Shown piece by piece: positions 12,936 through 24,199 of a stretch of DNA of 64,000 bases. The notes under the pieces were generated by a model. It saw only the letters and a program-made list of their open reading frames with translations. It was not told the origin of the DNA and did not search any database. This DNA comes from Druceiella hillmani (taxonomy: Eukaryota > Arthropoda > Insecta > Lepidoptera > Hepialidae). Where the stretch lies: positions 26,702,001-26,766,000 of the forward strand of contig JAYKKI010000029.1 of assembly GCA_039881145.1 (NCBI GenBank), written 5' to 3'. A program made the position numbers and the translations under genes. How positions within the stretch are numbered: position 1 is the first letter of the stretch; each line of letters begins with the position of its first letter.

Positions 12936-13194
12936 ATAATGACTTATGTCACGTTATTGAAAAACGCTTATATCTGATAAATTCATGTTACGTCGCAGTT
13001 TTCAAATAAAGACATAAATTTTAAATTATATATTTATTGGTCGGTCCATTGACCGTTAACATCTTGGAACGATGATGTTTTTGAAATTAGGCTGGGGGCA
13101 TTGCACTGTATGTTTTCTACGAGGTCGTGTGCGTTCATTACTTTAAAATTTATATTTGAGAAACTATGTACTATAACAAAATTCATCAAATTCT

Positions 13195-15260
13195 TCAAAA
13201 GTTCCTGCTAGTAATGAGAACAGCTTCCGTTTTATGCTCTGCAAGTTTGAATCCCACTTGGTCCATCCAGCTTTGTATGACTGCGTAGGTTTGATCAAAA
13301 GCACAGTTAATTTCTTCCACGTGTTTGGCGACTATTACAACCGCGATATCATCTGCAAATGCGACAAGACGTGCTTCTGCAGGAAAGGCTTGTTTCAGTA
13401 AAGTGTCATACATGATATTCCATAGCAAGGGGCCCAGCACTGATCCTTGAGGTACTCCTCCAGTTACTTTGTTCACTTTTGGCCCAGCATCAGTATCGTA
13501 CCTAAGGACTCGATCTGTGAAGTAGCTCGCGACTATGTTCTGCAGGTTAGGTACATGGAATTTGGCAATTACTTTCATAATCACATCCCATCTGGCTGAG
13601 TTGAAGCATTTTTAATATCTAAAGCTGCAACCAGGCAATACTTTTTTGTGCCTCTTTTCCATCTGTTTCCAGAGATTGCCCGCTTTGCAGTATGGACCAC
13701 CAAGTCGATTGCATCTAGCGTAGATCGGCCCTTTCGAAAACCATACTGGCTGTCGGCCAATTGCGGGTCAACAACAGCTTCAATTCGTCTGTGGACAATA
13801 CGCTCCAGTACTTTTCCAGCGCTATCTAGCATGCATAATGGGTGGTATGAAGATGGCTCCCCTTTCGGTTTGTTCTCTTTTTGTAGAAGCAATAACCTTT
13901 GCAACTTCCATCTTCTTGGAAAGGTACCTTCTCGGAGGCAGGTGTTACAGGTATCTAGGAAGAGGTCTGGAGCTGTTTTAATGGCAGCTTTTAATGCAAT
14001 GTTTGGGATACCATCCAAGCTTTAGTGTTTCCTATGTTATACTTCTAGGAGTTCCTCATGTGTAATTGGTGGTATTGTGTCAGCTTTTTCCTTCTGCACA
14101 GTGTAGGTTTGCTCTATTTGTTGGGGGAATAGCGCCGTGACTATAGATTTTAACAATTCAGGGTCAATCGGTGAGCATGATGGTTGTCTCTTAAGCCGCA
14201 ACATGACTGTTTTATATGGCCTTCCCCACGGGTCTTTCTCAACTTTCTCTAGAAGATCGTTCCAGCACTTCTTTTTACTATCTCGAATAGCATTTTTGAG
14301 CATTCAGCGTGCTTCTTTATACCTTTCCATCCTTGTGTGGTAGTAGTTGTTAGCCTTCTTCCACGCCCGTTGTGTAAGCCTTTTTGCTTGGATGCACTCT
14401 TTGCGAAGCGTGGCTATTGTGTCATTCCACCAAAAAACTGGCTGAAATCTATTTGGACAACGTTTCCGTGGCATAGAGGCGTCGCAAGCTGACACAATTT
14501 TCCTGATGACAGCAATTGCTTTTCCGTTAGCATCATATCCCTGATCTGTGGGCTTACCATCCAAAGCAATATGGAATGTTTCGAGATCAAAGCCATTAGT
14601 CTTCCATCCGATTGTATTGCTTCTCTTGATGAGCACCCTAGGTATCGTGTCCAAAACTTCTCAATATATTGCTTGGTGGTCACTAGCCGTGTAAATTTCT
14701 GTGACTTTCCAAGAGTTGTTACCTTTTGCCAAGTTCATGCTTACGAAAGTTAGGTCCACGATAGAACTTGCATGTCCTTTTATAAAAGTGGGTTTGTTTC
14801 CACTGTTGAGTAGCACAACATCTAGGGACGCCATAGTTTCTAGGAGTGCTAATTCTCTGGCGTTTGTCCATTTACTACCCCAGTCAGTTGCCCACGCATT
14901 AAAATCACCTGTGATGGCCACAGGATAGTGATTTCTTACGTCGTCTGCGAGTCTTTCCAGAAAGTCATTATACTCCTGCAGTGTGAGGCTAGGCGGAGTA
15001 TAACAGCTGTAAAAATGTATTTCACCTTGCTTGGCTCTTACAAATCCAGTTCTTGTAGTAACTTCCTGACAAGACTGTAGGTTGCAAAACCATATGGCAG
15101 CTTTAGCACCAGCATCAGTAACCCATGAGTTATTATTTGGGACTTTATATGGTTCTGAGATTAGGATCAGATCCAACTGTAACTCTCGGGCCGTCTGCTT
15201 AAATAAAACTTGAGCGGCCTCGCAGTGATTGAGGTTTAGTTGGAGGATCCTTACCATCGT
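13195..15260 (-). pseudogene. R1-type ORF2 (endonuclease plus partial reverse transcriptase)
   Basis: It starts near 15257 as MVRILQLNLNHCEAAQ, the standard R1 endonuclease opening. The endonuclease continues with LISEPY, ITGDFNAW and ASDHQAIY (catalytic Glu, Asp-Asn and Asp-His positions present) down to an in-frame TGA at 14661-14663. The linker follows, with a second TGA at 14304-14306 where an Arg codon is likely. After a deletion and frameshift near 14030 the reverse transcriptase begins DGIPNIALKAA, with YGFRKGRSTLDAI. Its motif A region DIKNA.NSARWD is split by a 2-bp loss near 13605; then come GGVPQGSVLGPLLWN and LVAFADDIAVV with the catalytic FADD. It ends at ITSRNF, where homology stops. 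Plus-strand frames over the same area are shadows. Confidence 0.88.
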
Positions 15261-15273
15261 CGATTTTTTCGGA

Positions 15274-16549
15274 CTATCTGAAGTGCTGTTTGGAAAGCTG
15301 GGCATTTACCGCAGCCTGCGATGTGGGCAGAATTGTCTTTTTGCCATCTTCAAGGCAGAGTGCACAGGAAGCATCTTTTGTACAGTTCATAATTTTATGA
15401 CCTTCTTCTCCACATTTCAGGCACAGCTGAGATCGGTCTATCGTGCTTGTGCATTTACTTGACAAGTGCCCGTATCTCCAGCATTTATAACATTTCGTAA
15501 GCTCTTCTATCCTCTTTACTCTGCAATTCATCCAGCCTATCTTAATCTTGCCACGATCACCAATGATTTTTGTAGCCGGTTTGCTCATCCACTTTAATGG
15601 TGGCTGTCTGAGTCCCACCATATGTTTGCCGAAAGGACCTAATTGTATCTAGAGTGATACTGCTGTCTCCATTGACAGCCTTCTGTAGTGCTTCTAATAC
15701 CTTTAACTTAGTGGTAGTTTCATCCAGGTCTTTAATTTCAACAGCAACTTCTGGGACTCTACTTTCTACTATTGCCTCGTGGCCAAGGATACCAGCAATT
15801 GTTTTCTTTATATCGGTTGCTTTGTCATTATTACTCTTCGTGAGGACAGGTAGCATGTCTCCTGTCATAGTTTTGCGTATTTTATCCACATATTGGCCCA
15901 CTTTTTCCGTGGCCGAGTCTTGCTTTACGCGTTTCAATATGTCGGCGTATTTTTCTTTTTCCTTGGGGCGTATAAGCACCGCATTAGCCCTAACATTAGG
16001 TTTCTTATTTTTTAATCCCTTCTTTTGCACCGTTTGCCATTCGGATACGTGTAGTGGCTTTTCCTCTTGACTGCTCAGTAACGGTATGGGAGTAGCCTCA
16101 TGTTTCCTCTTTTTCGTAGCTTTGCTCACTCCCTTAGGTGAAGTACGCACTTTTCGGTTTATTCTGCGGATTTGCCGAAATTGTGATAAATCTGTTTCTG
16201 TCTCATCCTGCGTTTTGGTGTCATTCATAGTCAGCTCTGAATATGTTCTCGGAAGGGGTGAATTAGTCTGCGTCTCTGCATCTGAGGTAGTAGGGCGTTG
16301 AACCTCAGGATTACTGTTTTCCAACTTCAACGAAATCTTTTTGAAAGGACTGCCTAATGATGCTGTGACCTTTCTTATTTCTCCATGTACATTCATTTTC
16401 GCCTTAATGAAGTCGGCCAGAGAATTAATCAGCTGCTCATGTCTTAATAAAATACTTTTGTACCTTGTTTTAAAATAAAAATATATAATAGAAAATACCT
16501 TGTTTTGTGTTTGCTCTGTTAGTTTTGTTTTGTTCAATTTTTTGTCCAT
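15274..16549 (-). pseudogene. R1-type ORF1 (gag-like, CCHC zinc knuckles)
   Basis: The nucleic-acid-binding gag-like protein of the retrotransposon. The first 330 codons (16549 to 15557) start MDKKLNKTK and include the conserved region AIVESRVPEVAVEIKDLDET followed by ITLDTIRSFRQTYGGTQTA. An extra G near 15577 shifts the frame; the neighbouring frame continues KIKIGWMNCRVKRIEE and two perfect CX2CX4HX4C knuckles, CYKCWRYGHLSSKC and CLKCGEEGHKIMNC. A third begins CALCLEDGKK and continues in yet another frame as NSAHIAGCGKCPAFQ, so a second shift lies near 15340. R1 elements typically have three such knuckles. In that frame the ORF would end just after the start of ORF2, the close overlap typical of the family. 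Confidence 0.85.
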
Positions 16550-16850
16550 ATTGTTCCCACGATAATCTAGGGAATCACTAAGTCCGCTTCGGCAGAGTCC
16601 CGGTTACCGAAGTAAGGCCGCTTAATTACGCCTAAGGTGGGACCTGGTACCCTCAGGGAAGCGCTCGTGACGACGATACCCTGACGCCTTCCAGTCCTGG
16701 GCACGCTAGACCACTGACGTCGGGTTGTGTTTTGTCCGCGGGGGCTATTTTATTTCACCCCTACCTTGTGTCGACAATGCGAGCCTTGGGCTTGCCCCTA
16801 TCCGCAACCTTGTTGACGCGCCGTGTAGCAGTACAACTCTGTCTACGGTG

Positions 16851-16905
16851 TGTGTATATATATGTGTGTGTGTGTGAGTATGTGTATGTGCATGTGCATG
16901 TGCAT

Positions 16906-16987
<82 letters not shown>
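16851..16987. repeat. Compound TG/TGCATG/TA microsatellite
   Basis: Order on the plus strand: TGTGTGTATATATATG, a TG run, about four TGCATG/TGTGCA units (16887-16911), then two long TA runs separated by AAGATG. In the orientation of the adjoining R1 element it reads as ACAY-like sequence immediately upstream of the 5' UTR. Confidence 0.9.
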
Positions 16988-16999
16988 TGTGTGTGAGCG

Positions 17000-18975
17000 A
17001 GAGGGAAGCGTAAGAGTATATACATTCTTGTCATGAAAAATATATATTTTTGAATTACATCGGATGTCTGAGCGTGATTCGATTTTTACTCAACCCAATT
17101 TGAAATAAGTAATTATCATGCAGTAATTATTAAAAAGTCATTGTATACATAATACTGAGAAAAATGCTTTAAACACATTACATTTTACGTACTTTATTAA
17201 GGACAGTTTCCTAAAATTATTGAACCAATGATAATAGAAACGGCGACGTACCTTCTAATATTATAGACGGTGCACAAGCGGGCCTGATGGAAACCTATTT
17301 ATAAATGAATAATAAATAATTCCTCAAGACGCGCTAGTGCTATTCGCACTTGACGCATTGTTATTTTTCTATTTCTTTTTTTTATTATACTCGTTTATAC
17401 ATATAGTAGTTTCTTTATACACTATATAATATATTTGTTATTTAATGGGAGTATACTTAACTAGTTCTCTGCAATTTCCAATCACAATAGTTACCTTAAA
17501 TTAATTGCACAACAGTAACTTTAAATAGTTTGTCACCTTATGGATGTTCATCTCTAGGATTTAGTTATTGTTTAATTAAATTATAATTTTACCGAGAACT
17601 GCAACCACTTAAAACCGAATGTTGTATTGATCGGTATTTTAGAGATACACGGGGTATGTTCTTTGGTAATAACAGCCGCGTCAGCGAGCGATCGACTTGC
17701 AATCGTGAGCAACGATGGCAGTAATCGGCGGCACGCCGGTAGCAAAGGACTGGATAGAGATAAGGGAAGGGCAGAGAGGCATCAATTTTTAAATGACATA
17801 AAGAGAATATATTTTAATTTACATCACAGAGAGCTGTTTTTGAGACACCTATATAAAATATTACACTACAATAGGCTGTTTTTTGATATCTCGCCTCCTG
17901 CCTTAAAACTTACCCTAAATTTGGAAAAATGATTTCACGATTTATATTTTTATCGAAATTGCCCCTAAAATGACTTTACAAACTTTAAATTTCTATTCCG
18001 AAATATCTCGGAATATTTTTGTGAAAGATAGGTGTTATTCTCCGATCTTCGTCATTTTTAACTCATTTTTTAGTCGCCCCGTTGTACAAAACGGTAATTT
18101 GTTAAAAATATTTTTTAAAATAGTTTATATAATTTTCGTAATTACTTCTACATAAAAAAACATTATACTCTTTTCTATTTCTTGCGTTTCGAAAATCATT
18201 ATTGAACACATCATGCCAGTATTTGGAGAGATTTTAGTTATAGTTGAGCTTGCATGAAGTTGTTTTGTTAACAAATTATTCTCTTTTTGCTTCTATTGTT
18301 TTGATTCTCTTCAGAAAAAATGTAATTTCCGAGATCCTTTCATTTTGATTTACCACCGATAATCGCCGCACTGTTTTTAAAATCCCTGCGTAAATTAAAC
18401 AAATCAAACTATCATTTTGAATGACAAAACGAAAGCTATTGGAGACTTTGAGAAGTTGATAATGCTTCCATTGCTTGGTAGGAATAAAATACACCAGGCC
18501 TTCCTTTTAGGACGAGATTAATAAAAGAAGCGCGGCATTCATTTTTTTGTTTGTAAAATGATCAAGAAATGCTTTTGCAGCAAGAACGATGTATGCTTGG
18601 AGTGTGGAATTTAATGGGGCCTGTTGTGCCTTCTTCTGCCTGTACCAGCCGGTTTTTCTTTTTTCCAGTATTATCACCCTATTTTTTCCTGTGATGTTAC
18701 TCACCTTAAATAAATGTGTTAATTTGAAAATTTACCCTGTTATTCATACTCTTTTTAAAAAAGGTATTAATTGATTGTTTGTATAAGAGAAGGCCAATTC
18801 TATACTGCATTCTTAATTTTTCCTGACTTTTAACGCAAACTATTTACGAAACTGTCATAAATATTTCGTTAATTATTTATTATACTTATGCCTGTTAGAA
18901 AATACGTTAAAAAATAAAATAATTACTTGGAAGGATATTTTAAATTGGTCATTCCTTACTAAGCACTGAAAAATT
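17000..18975. other. Non-coding DNA with a GC-richer island at 17630-17790
   Basis: No gene recognised. At 17640-17790 GC rises locally and a 101-codon frame is open, but its sequence is not protein-like. It could be a conserved non-coding element or untranslated exon. A fragment around 17270-17290 (CACAAGCGGGCCTGATGG) resembles a phrase I recall from lepidopteran repeats. Confidence 0.35.
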
Positions 18976-18978
18976 GAC

Positions 18979-19194
18979 TACCTTCACTCTTGTTGAATAT
19001 ATTTGGCGTTAATTTTGTAGAAATTTATTGTTCACATTTAAATGAAACTACGTGATGTAGTATTATTTCTACTTTGCTAATAGCCCACCTGGAGATGTTG
19101 TAATACAAGGAAACCTAGGTCGTGGTAAAGAAATTAAAGAAAGTAGAAACAATACTCCATCACGTAGTTTCATTTAATTGTGTACCTTCACTCT
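18979..19194 (+). mobile_element. Hammerhead-like foldback element, copy 1, with 12-bp target duplication
   Basis: The perfect 12-mer TACCTTCACTCT occurs at 18979-18990 and 19183-19194 and brackets a 192-bp insert. The insert starts near TTGAATATATTTGGCG and ends in TTTAATTGTG, exactly as in the copy at 36931-37194. Its two arms (about 19034-19074 and 19141-19181) pair over roughly 40 bp. The loop holds a hammerhead-like segment (CCCAC, CTGGAGA, GTTGTAATACAA, GGAAACC, TAGGTC, GTGG). The core has A-to-G at the CTGA position and loses the closing C of stem II, so this copy should be inactive. The family is probably Penelope-like or retrozyme-like; the target duplication is seen directly. Confidence 0.75.
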
Positions 19195-20087
19195 ATTAAC
19201 AAAACTCACTCGAACTGATTCCAAAGTAGCAACGCGGCAACTAGCTTTATGTGTAGTTAATTTCACTATCAATATTCGTCCGCGCGTGCCCGTGTGCGTG
19301 TACTTGTATGTCAGTGTGAATTTTGAATTACAGTTATTTTATTGCCATGTGAGGGTAAAGAAAAGATTTTGTACATGTACATGAAATCCATAAAATATGT
19401 TATATAAAATAGATCTGCAACAGAAATGTTCGGTACATTTATTTTCTTCCAAATAAAGTAAAACGAACGAGGAGATCCAAATTTGATCAATTTTATTATG
19501 ATGTATATTTTTTGTTTATTACACTGAAGACTCACAAGTCAACCAGATCCTAAAAACATGGTTGATCAAGCAAATTTTCTAATTGTTCTGCTCACAAAAA
19601 GCAGGATTGCTTATGCATATAAAATAGAAACAATATCATTTCAATTCACTAAGTGATTTTAAAGTTATATTTGGATGGACATCCGAAAATGCTTTGTTAT
19701 AGAATTGTTATTTTAAGTGGAACTTTTAAATGATTAAGGATTTGCAGATTTTATAAACGTTACGAAAATGTGATAAAAATAAATTTAAGAGGCAAGAATG
19801 ACAATTAGCAAATGGTTGGGGTTAAGCGCGTTTCACATTCCTGCCAAAACTACACGAGAATAGCCAAATATGAGAGTGTAGAGGCTCTGTTCGGCAAGTC
19901 TCCCATAAGTTCGTGTAGTCTCAATTTGTTGTCAGTAAACGCGCCCGAATCAAAGGACTCTCATCTAGTTTTGTATTTGCATGAGACACTCCCTCCACAT
20001 TCTCGCCGCCGACGCCGTCAGTCCGCCGCCAGTATTCGTAGTACGTGCACGTGGATTTTATTAACGAAATTTTATTAACGAAAATAA

Positions 20088-20417
20088 CCTACAAATTGGA
20101 CACACGATCTCGAATTAACGTTTCTGGAGATATACCAGTGCTATTCTGTAATATGGGATCCTAGATGTCGTGACCATAAAGATAGAAATAAAGTACTTTA
20201 TGCGTGGAATGAAATAAGTGGAATTTTAAATGTACCAGTAAATGAATTAAAAAGCAAGAACAACTTCCTTACGACTACTTTTAGGATGCATAAGCGAAAA
20301 ACAAAAGCATCAGAACAATCAGACGCCGGAACTGGTGATATATGTACGCCGATATGGTTCGCTTTTAACCTAATGGATTCTTTTCTGGGCGCTGTCATCA
20401 ATGGTAACAGTAATTAA
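20088..20417 (+). CDS. MADF-domain protein exon of the Harbinger element
   Basis: 109 codons without a stop after the TAA at 20085-20087, ending at TAA 20415-20417. The translation carries a MADF (Myb/SANT-like) DNA-binding domain in order: LTFLEIYQCYSVIWDPRCRD, then HKDRNKVLYAWNEISGIL, NVPVNELKSKNNFLTTTFRM, and the conserved end SDAGTGDICTPIWFAFNLMD. Conserved Trp residues of the fold are present. No in-frame ATG precedes the domain, so the first codons must come from a spliced upstream exon or the start has been lost. No BESS motif follows. In insect Harbinger elements this protein binds the transposon ends and assists the transposase; that role is inferred. The frame is remarkably intact for a non-autonomous element. 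Confidence 0.75.
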   Translation, partial: PTNWTHDLELTFLEIYQCYSVIWDPRCRDHKDRNKVLYAWNEISGILNVPVNELKSKNNFLTTTFRMHKRKTKASEQSDAGTGDICTPIWFAFNLMDSFLGAVINGNSN

Positions 20418-20627
20418 ACAAGCAACACATTAAGTATAAGTATCTCTTTTATTTATATTATTATTTACTGTAAACAGGTTGTTAACAAATGGACGTAACC
20501 TGAAAACCGTTTCTTCAATTTACACACAGACATGCAACACCATCAATCACAACATCAACAGTCTCAACAAAGTAACTAACAATATACACACAAGCATGCA
20601 ACATCCAGTCATACTCCACATACCAGA

Positions 20628-20885
20628 TCAGTCATTATCTTCCAATTCATCACAATCCGATTGATTAATTTTCCCTCTATGTTCAGAGTACACCTTGTTC
20701 CGATCCGATGCCTTGTTGCGATGTATTGATGGCATCCACCATCTTCGTCTATTCCGACTTCTGTTAGTACCTTTTTTTTCTTGTATTGACGTAAAATTGT
20801 AGAAGGATACTGCACATAATGCTACAGTGACATAAGTTTGTAACACACCTTCCACGTCCATCTTGTACGAGTATCGAATGGTCAA
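20628..20885 (-). pseudogene. Harbinger transposase N-terminal exon, truncated
   Basis: 85 codons on the minus strand start MDVEGVLQTYVTVALCAVSF and contain a basic aromatic motif, NRSRNRRRWWMPSIHRNK. HARBI1-like transposases typically have RRRWWVRP followed by a short helix before the catalytic domain, so this is the right N-terminal block. The frame then ends in an acidic tail (DELEDND) and stop. The rest of the protein, including the DDE triad, is absent, consistent with an internal deletion of an autonomous parent. It converges on the MADF frame. The ATG at 20883-20885 is a credible start. Confidence 0.6.
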
Positions 20886-20897
20886 CTGCGCGAATGA

Positions 20898-20980
20898 GAA
20901 TGTGGAGCGCGCTTCTCGGGTCCCGTCCTGTCTCGGCGAGACCCGAGATGAGACCTCTCGACGAGAATGTGGAGCGCGCT
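20898..20980. repeat. Duplicated Harbinger end around a GC-rich hairpin
   Basis: The 16-mer GAATGTGGAGCGCGCT occurs twice in the same direction, at 20898-20913 and 20965-20980. Between them TCTCGGGTC (20914-20922) pairs with GACCCGAGA (20940-20948). The outer copy is the functional end with TTA; the inner copy may be a relic of an earlier end or an extra transposase-binding site. Confidence 0.75.
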
Positions 20981-21059
20981 TTAGAGGTAGCAGTGGATTT
21001 CTTCAGAGAAGGTTATTTTTTTCACGAAGAGCTTGGCACATATTGCTTCCTGGTTAGTA

Positions 21060-23558
21060 GCAATAAGATGTAAAATAATTTTTTTTAGAAATTAAATAAA
21101 AATAATGTTGTTAAGAGAATTTAAGTAGGATCTTCCATGTTTACAGTCTATAAAAGCGAGGTTGCACACAGAGTGACGTTAATAATTTATAATGCGTAAA
21201 GAGCATTACGTAAAAATTAAAGCTTAGAGGCTTATATTTACTTTGCGCCAAAATGTTTCCCGTGCAATAAGGATAAAATTGTCAGCAGTGTTTCATATAT
21301 ATATTTTTAAGTTATGACAGCTGTCAGAAGTTTGGCAGTGTCTGTCATATAGAGTGTCCATATAAATTTGCAGATAATGAAGGGATCTGCTCAAATACAA
21401 TATTTCACATCTACGTCACGTGACACAGAGCAGTCAAGCGTATTGATATGCTTTGTGAGAGGAATCAAGAGAAAAATGGAATATATATTTTATATCTGTT
21501 AACTTAACATTTTTAAGTTTTTCATTACGTGTTTGAATCTATTTCAAACAGAAGTTTTCTCATTACGTTTTTGGATTTATTTCAAATAAAAAACTATTAA
21601 TCTAATTAAATTATAAAAATATTTTAATTTACAAATCGAAATAAATACATCAGTACATATGACTATAATTATGACAATAGAAAGCAAGAATGTGGAACGT
21701 AAATAATTTTTTTTTAGAAACAATTTACGAACTTCACATTTAAGATAGAAATGACGGGTGGTTAAATTTAAATAAAATTCTGCATTATTAGATTAGATTC
21801 CAATTTTTGTAGTAATATATTTTTTTATCTTCTTCTGTAATCACACTTTTGTGAACAGAATGGTGTATCACAATAGGAATGGATAAATGTGGACGTGTGA
21901 AATTGACGAAGAAACAGTTATTTTTCCTTCGAAGACAGTTGAAAGTTTTGCATTGTTTACTTATTCACTTATATTAAAGAGTAAAATATCGAATTTTCAT
22001 GAATTTATACATTTCATGAATTTTTAAATTATCAGTATTTTATATGATAAAACAATAATAGTCATTTATAGACATTTCCATAAACCTGATTTAATTTATT
22101 AGGTAATATTAATATGTATTGCTTATTGAACATGTAGCTAATCTTTTACTCTTCTTTCTACAGAAACGATTTCAGGGAACTGTGTATATTTGATTAATAC
22201 AGAAAATTAAAATCATTTATGAATTCTTTGCAAAACAAATAAAAAATAATAATTTCATAATATAAAAACGATTATTTGCACTGTCGATATTCATATTTTG
22301 GTTGACTTATAAGTTTTAAAAAACCTCTCCCAGGAGTTGCAAAAAAATTAGTTTTCATTACTTAAAATATTATTTACCTTTCACTACACGTAGAGCGTGT
22401 TTAAGTGGAATAAAAAGCACATTCATGTACCGTACTATTTATACAACGAAATTACTTATAACTTCAGGAAAAAATGAAAAAAACCAATTGCTGTATTCAA
22501 AGCGAATTCAAATTTGTGATATTATTTTATGAGTACACCTACTAAAAACAAAATACACGATCCTGCAAATATGGTCGATCCAATATATTTTCTAGTCTGC
22601 CGTTTGAATAAAATATAATCACTCTGAACTGAAAGTTGTCAGAACACGGTCTCCGTTGACACAATAGACAGCAAGGATCTACTTTAATTTATATGAAAGA
22701 CTCAAATTGTAATGTTGCAGACGTCGCCTCTGAAACTATTATTTTAGTTCACCACGACACGGTTGTGATGTGCGATGCATTAACCGTCTTTCAGTCAACG
22801 GATTGATTTATTATTTAGTTCGGATTAGAAGATTTCAAGAAAGTATTCAGTTTCAAATATATATTTATTTTTGTTAGGTCTAAATATAATCGTACATTTA
22901 TTTAGCACACATATTTAAGGTATGTTATTCTCCATATATTGTTTACAATTAATTCAAAATATATTATATTTCAGTCGTAGCTTAAACTTTCTATATACCT
23001 TATTAATTATGAAAATTGCATTGCATTATTTTTAAGGCTTTGTAAAAATATATGTTTCAGCTAATAAAAAGATTTTGAACTATTTGATATTTGAACACTA
23101 TTAATTATGTAGGTTTTCTTGAATTTGGACTGGAACACTTGAATGTCATAGGTTTTGAAATTGTTGTGTTGCAAAATTTAAAATGGCTATATGTATGTAT
23201 ATTCTATGGAGTAAATTAAACATATTACAAGCCCGTGTAAAATTTGTAATTTTCTTGGTACAGTTCTTGGTGTATTCTGCGTAGATTCTTACTTGCAAAA
23301 CTATAGGTTGTTGTTTTTGCTGGACGCACTTCTTCACAGAGATGATGCCCATCATTGTATAGAATGTAGAATATTTGCGGCGAATGCGAATAAAATCAAC
23401 CTTTTGAATGGTAATGGCCATAAAACTCTTGTTCCAATTTTATATGATAGAATCATTTCAATATATTTATTACACTAAACACTACTACTTCTAGAAATAT
23501 AAACTTAAAAAACGATATGCATAATATATATCACAGTATAAAGTAGGTGTAAAATATT

Positions 23559-23560
<2 letters not shown>
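21060..23560. other. AT-rich non-coding DNA
   Basis: No gene recognised on either strand. Confidence 0.5.
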
Positions 23561-23562
<2 letters not shown>

Positions 23563-23599
<37 letters not shown>

Positions 23600-23626
23600 T
23601 ATGCATATATATAAATATATATATAT

Positions 23627-23692
<66 letters not shown>
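23563..23692. repeat. (TA)n microsatellite, interrupted
   Basis: About 130 bp of TA with scattered CATA, TGCA and AAAT interruptions. Confidence 0.95.
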
Positions 23693-23698
<6 letters not shown>

Positions 23699-23939
23699 TA
23701 GGTGTAAATATATAAGTAAGAGTTACAATGCCTATTTAATAGTATAATCTCTGTATTGATAATTTACATTGTGTTATTTATTACATTTATATAAATATTA
23801 TACCAAAGTGAAAAAAAATAAGAAAGAAAATATAATTTGTTCAGTTTTATAAGATGTAATATCGAAATCCATATTTATATATCACATATATATTATCGGC
23901 CTTTTAAAAAAAAGGTTGTCAATTAAAACTCACGCTATG

Positions 23940-24190
23940 AGGATTACCCTTAAATACTTACGGTATTTATTTAAGGGTACGTAGTATTTTTATTAAACTA
24001 TTTACCACATAAATTTATTGTCCACTGCACCTTTTACAGATAAGAAACATGGAGCGAATTTGAAAAAAATATAAGATCTATTATCCTACATCTTATAATT
24101 TTTCAAATATGCCATAGTTTTCCTGTAATATTTTAGTAAAATTTTACCAACCCTATTTTTCACGATTTTTGATTCAATAGCTTAGGAAAT
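23940..24190 (+). repeat. Dispersed repeat family, copy
   Basis: Shares a run of phrases in the same order with 27985-28200: TAAGGGTACGTAGTA, a stretch ending ATTAAAC, a CATGG-GC phrase, TTTTCCTGTAATATTTTAG, TACCAACCCTATTT and a poly-T/GATTTTTGA end. It is diverged and non-coding. Part of the same family appears at 37855-37950. Confidence 0.55.
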
Positions 24191-24199
24191 AATTTAGTT

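Larger units (their letters stand above)
13195..16850 (-). mobile_element. R1-clade non-LTR retrotransposon, defective, 3'-truncated
   Basis: Reading on the minus strand from 16850: a GC-rich 5' UTR (about 16850-16550), a gag-like ORF1 with zinc knuckles, and ORF2 with an apurinic-type endonuclease and reverse transcriptase. This order, and the R1-like openings of both ORFs, place it in the R1 clade. The reverse transcriptase stops shortly after the FADD motif at about 13195; the thumb, C-terminal knuckle, 3' UTR and poly-A are absent. That is unusual, because non-LTR copies normally lose the 5' end. Frameshifts near 15577, 15340, 14030 and 13605 and in-frame TGA codons at 14661-14663 and 14304-14306 show it is dead. 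Its 5' end abuts a CA/TA microsatellite. Confidence 0.9.
19822..20983. mobile_element. PIF/Harbinger derivative with TTA target duplication
   Basis: Left terminal repeat 19825-19840 (AGCGCGTTTCACATTC) and right terminal repeat 20965-20980 (GAATGTGGAGCGCGCT) are inverted copies with two mismatches, flanked by TTA at 19822-19824 and 20981-20983. A 3-bp TWA duplication is the mark of PIF/Harbinger. The 1156-bp element holds an open MADF frame on the plus strand and a truncated transposase exon on the minus strand, converging. The DDE domain is missing, so it could move only with help from another copy. GC-rich ends contrast with the AT-rich surroundings. Confidence 0.85.

Noticed and set aside
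13030..13136. Minus-strand 34-codon ATG frame (MNAHDLVENIQCNAPSLI) after the retrotransposon end
   Set aside because: Short, no known domain, and not in frame with the reverse transcriptase; probably chance.
13648..14025. Plus-strand 125-codon frame, and others at 14137, 14701, 15654
   Set aside because: Antisense shadows of the R1 element ORFs.
16732..17034. Frames on both strands over the TG/TA/TGCATG tract
   Set aside because: Low-complexity repeats give open frames on both strands; no protein features.
17627..17932. 101-codon plus frame
   Set aside because: Composition and sequence are not protein-like and no homology or splice evidence was seen; noted only as a GC-richer island.
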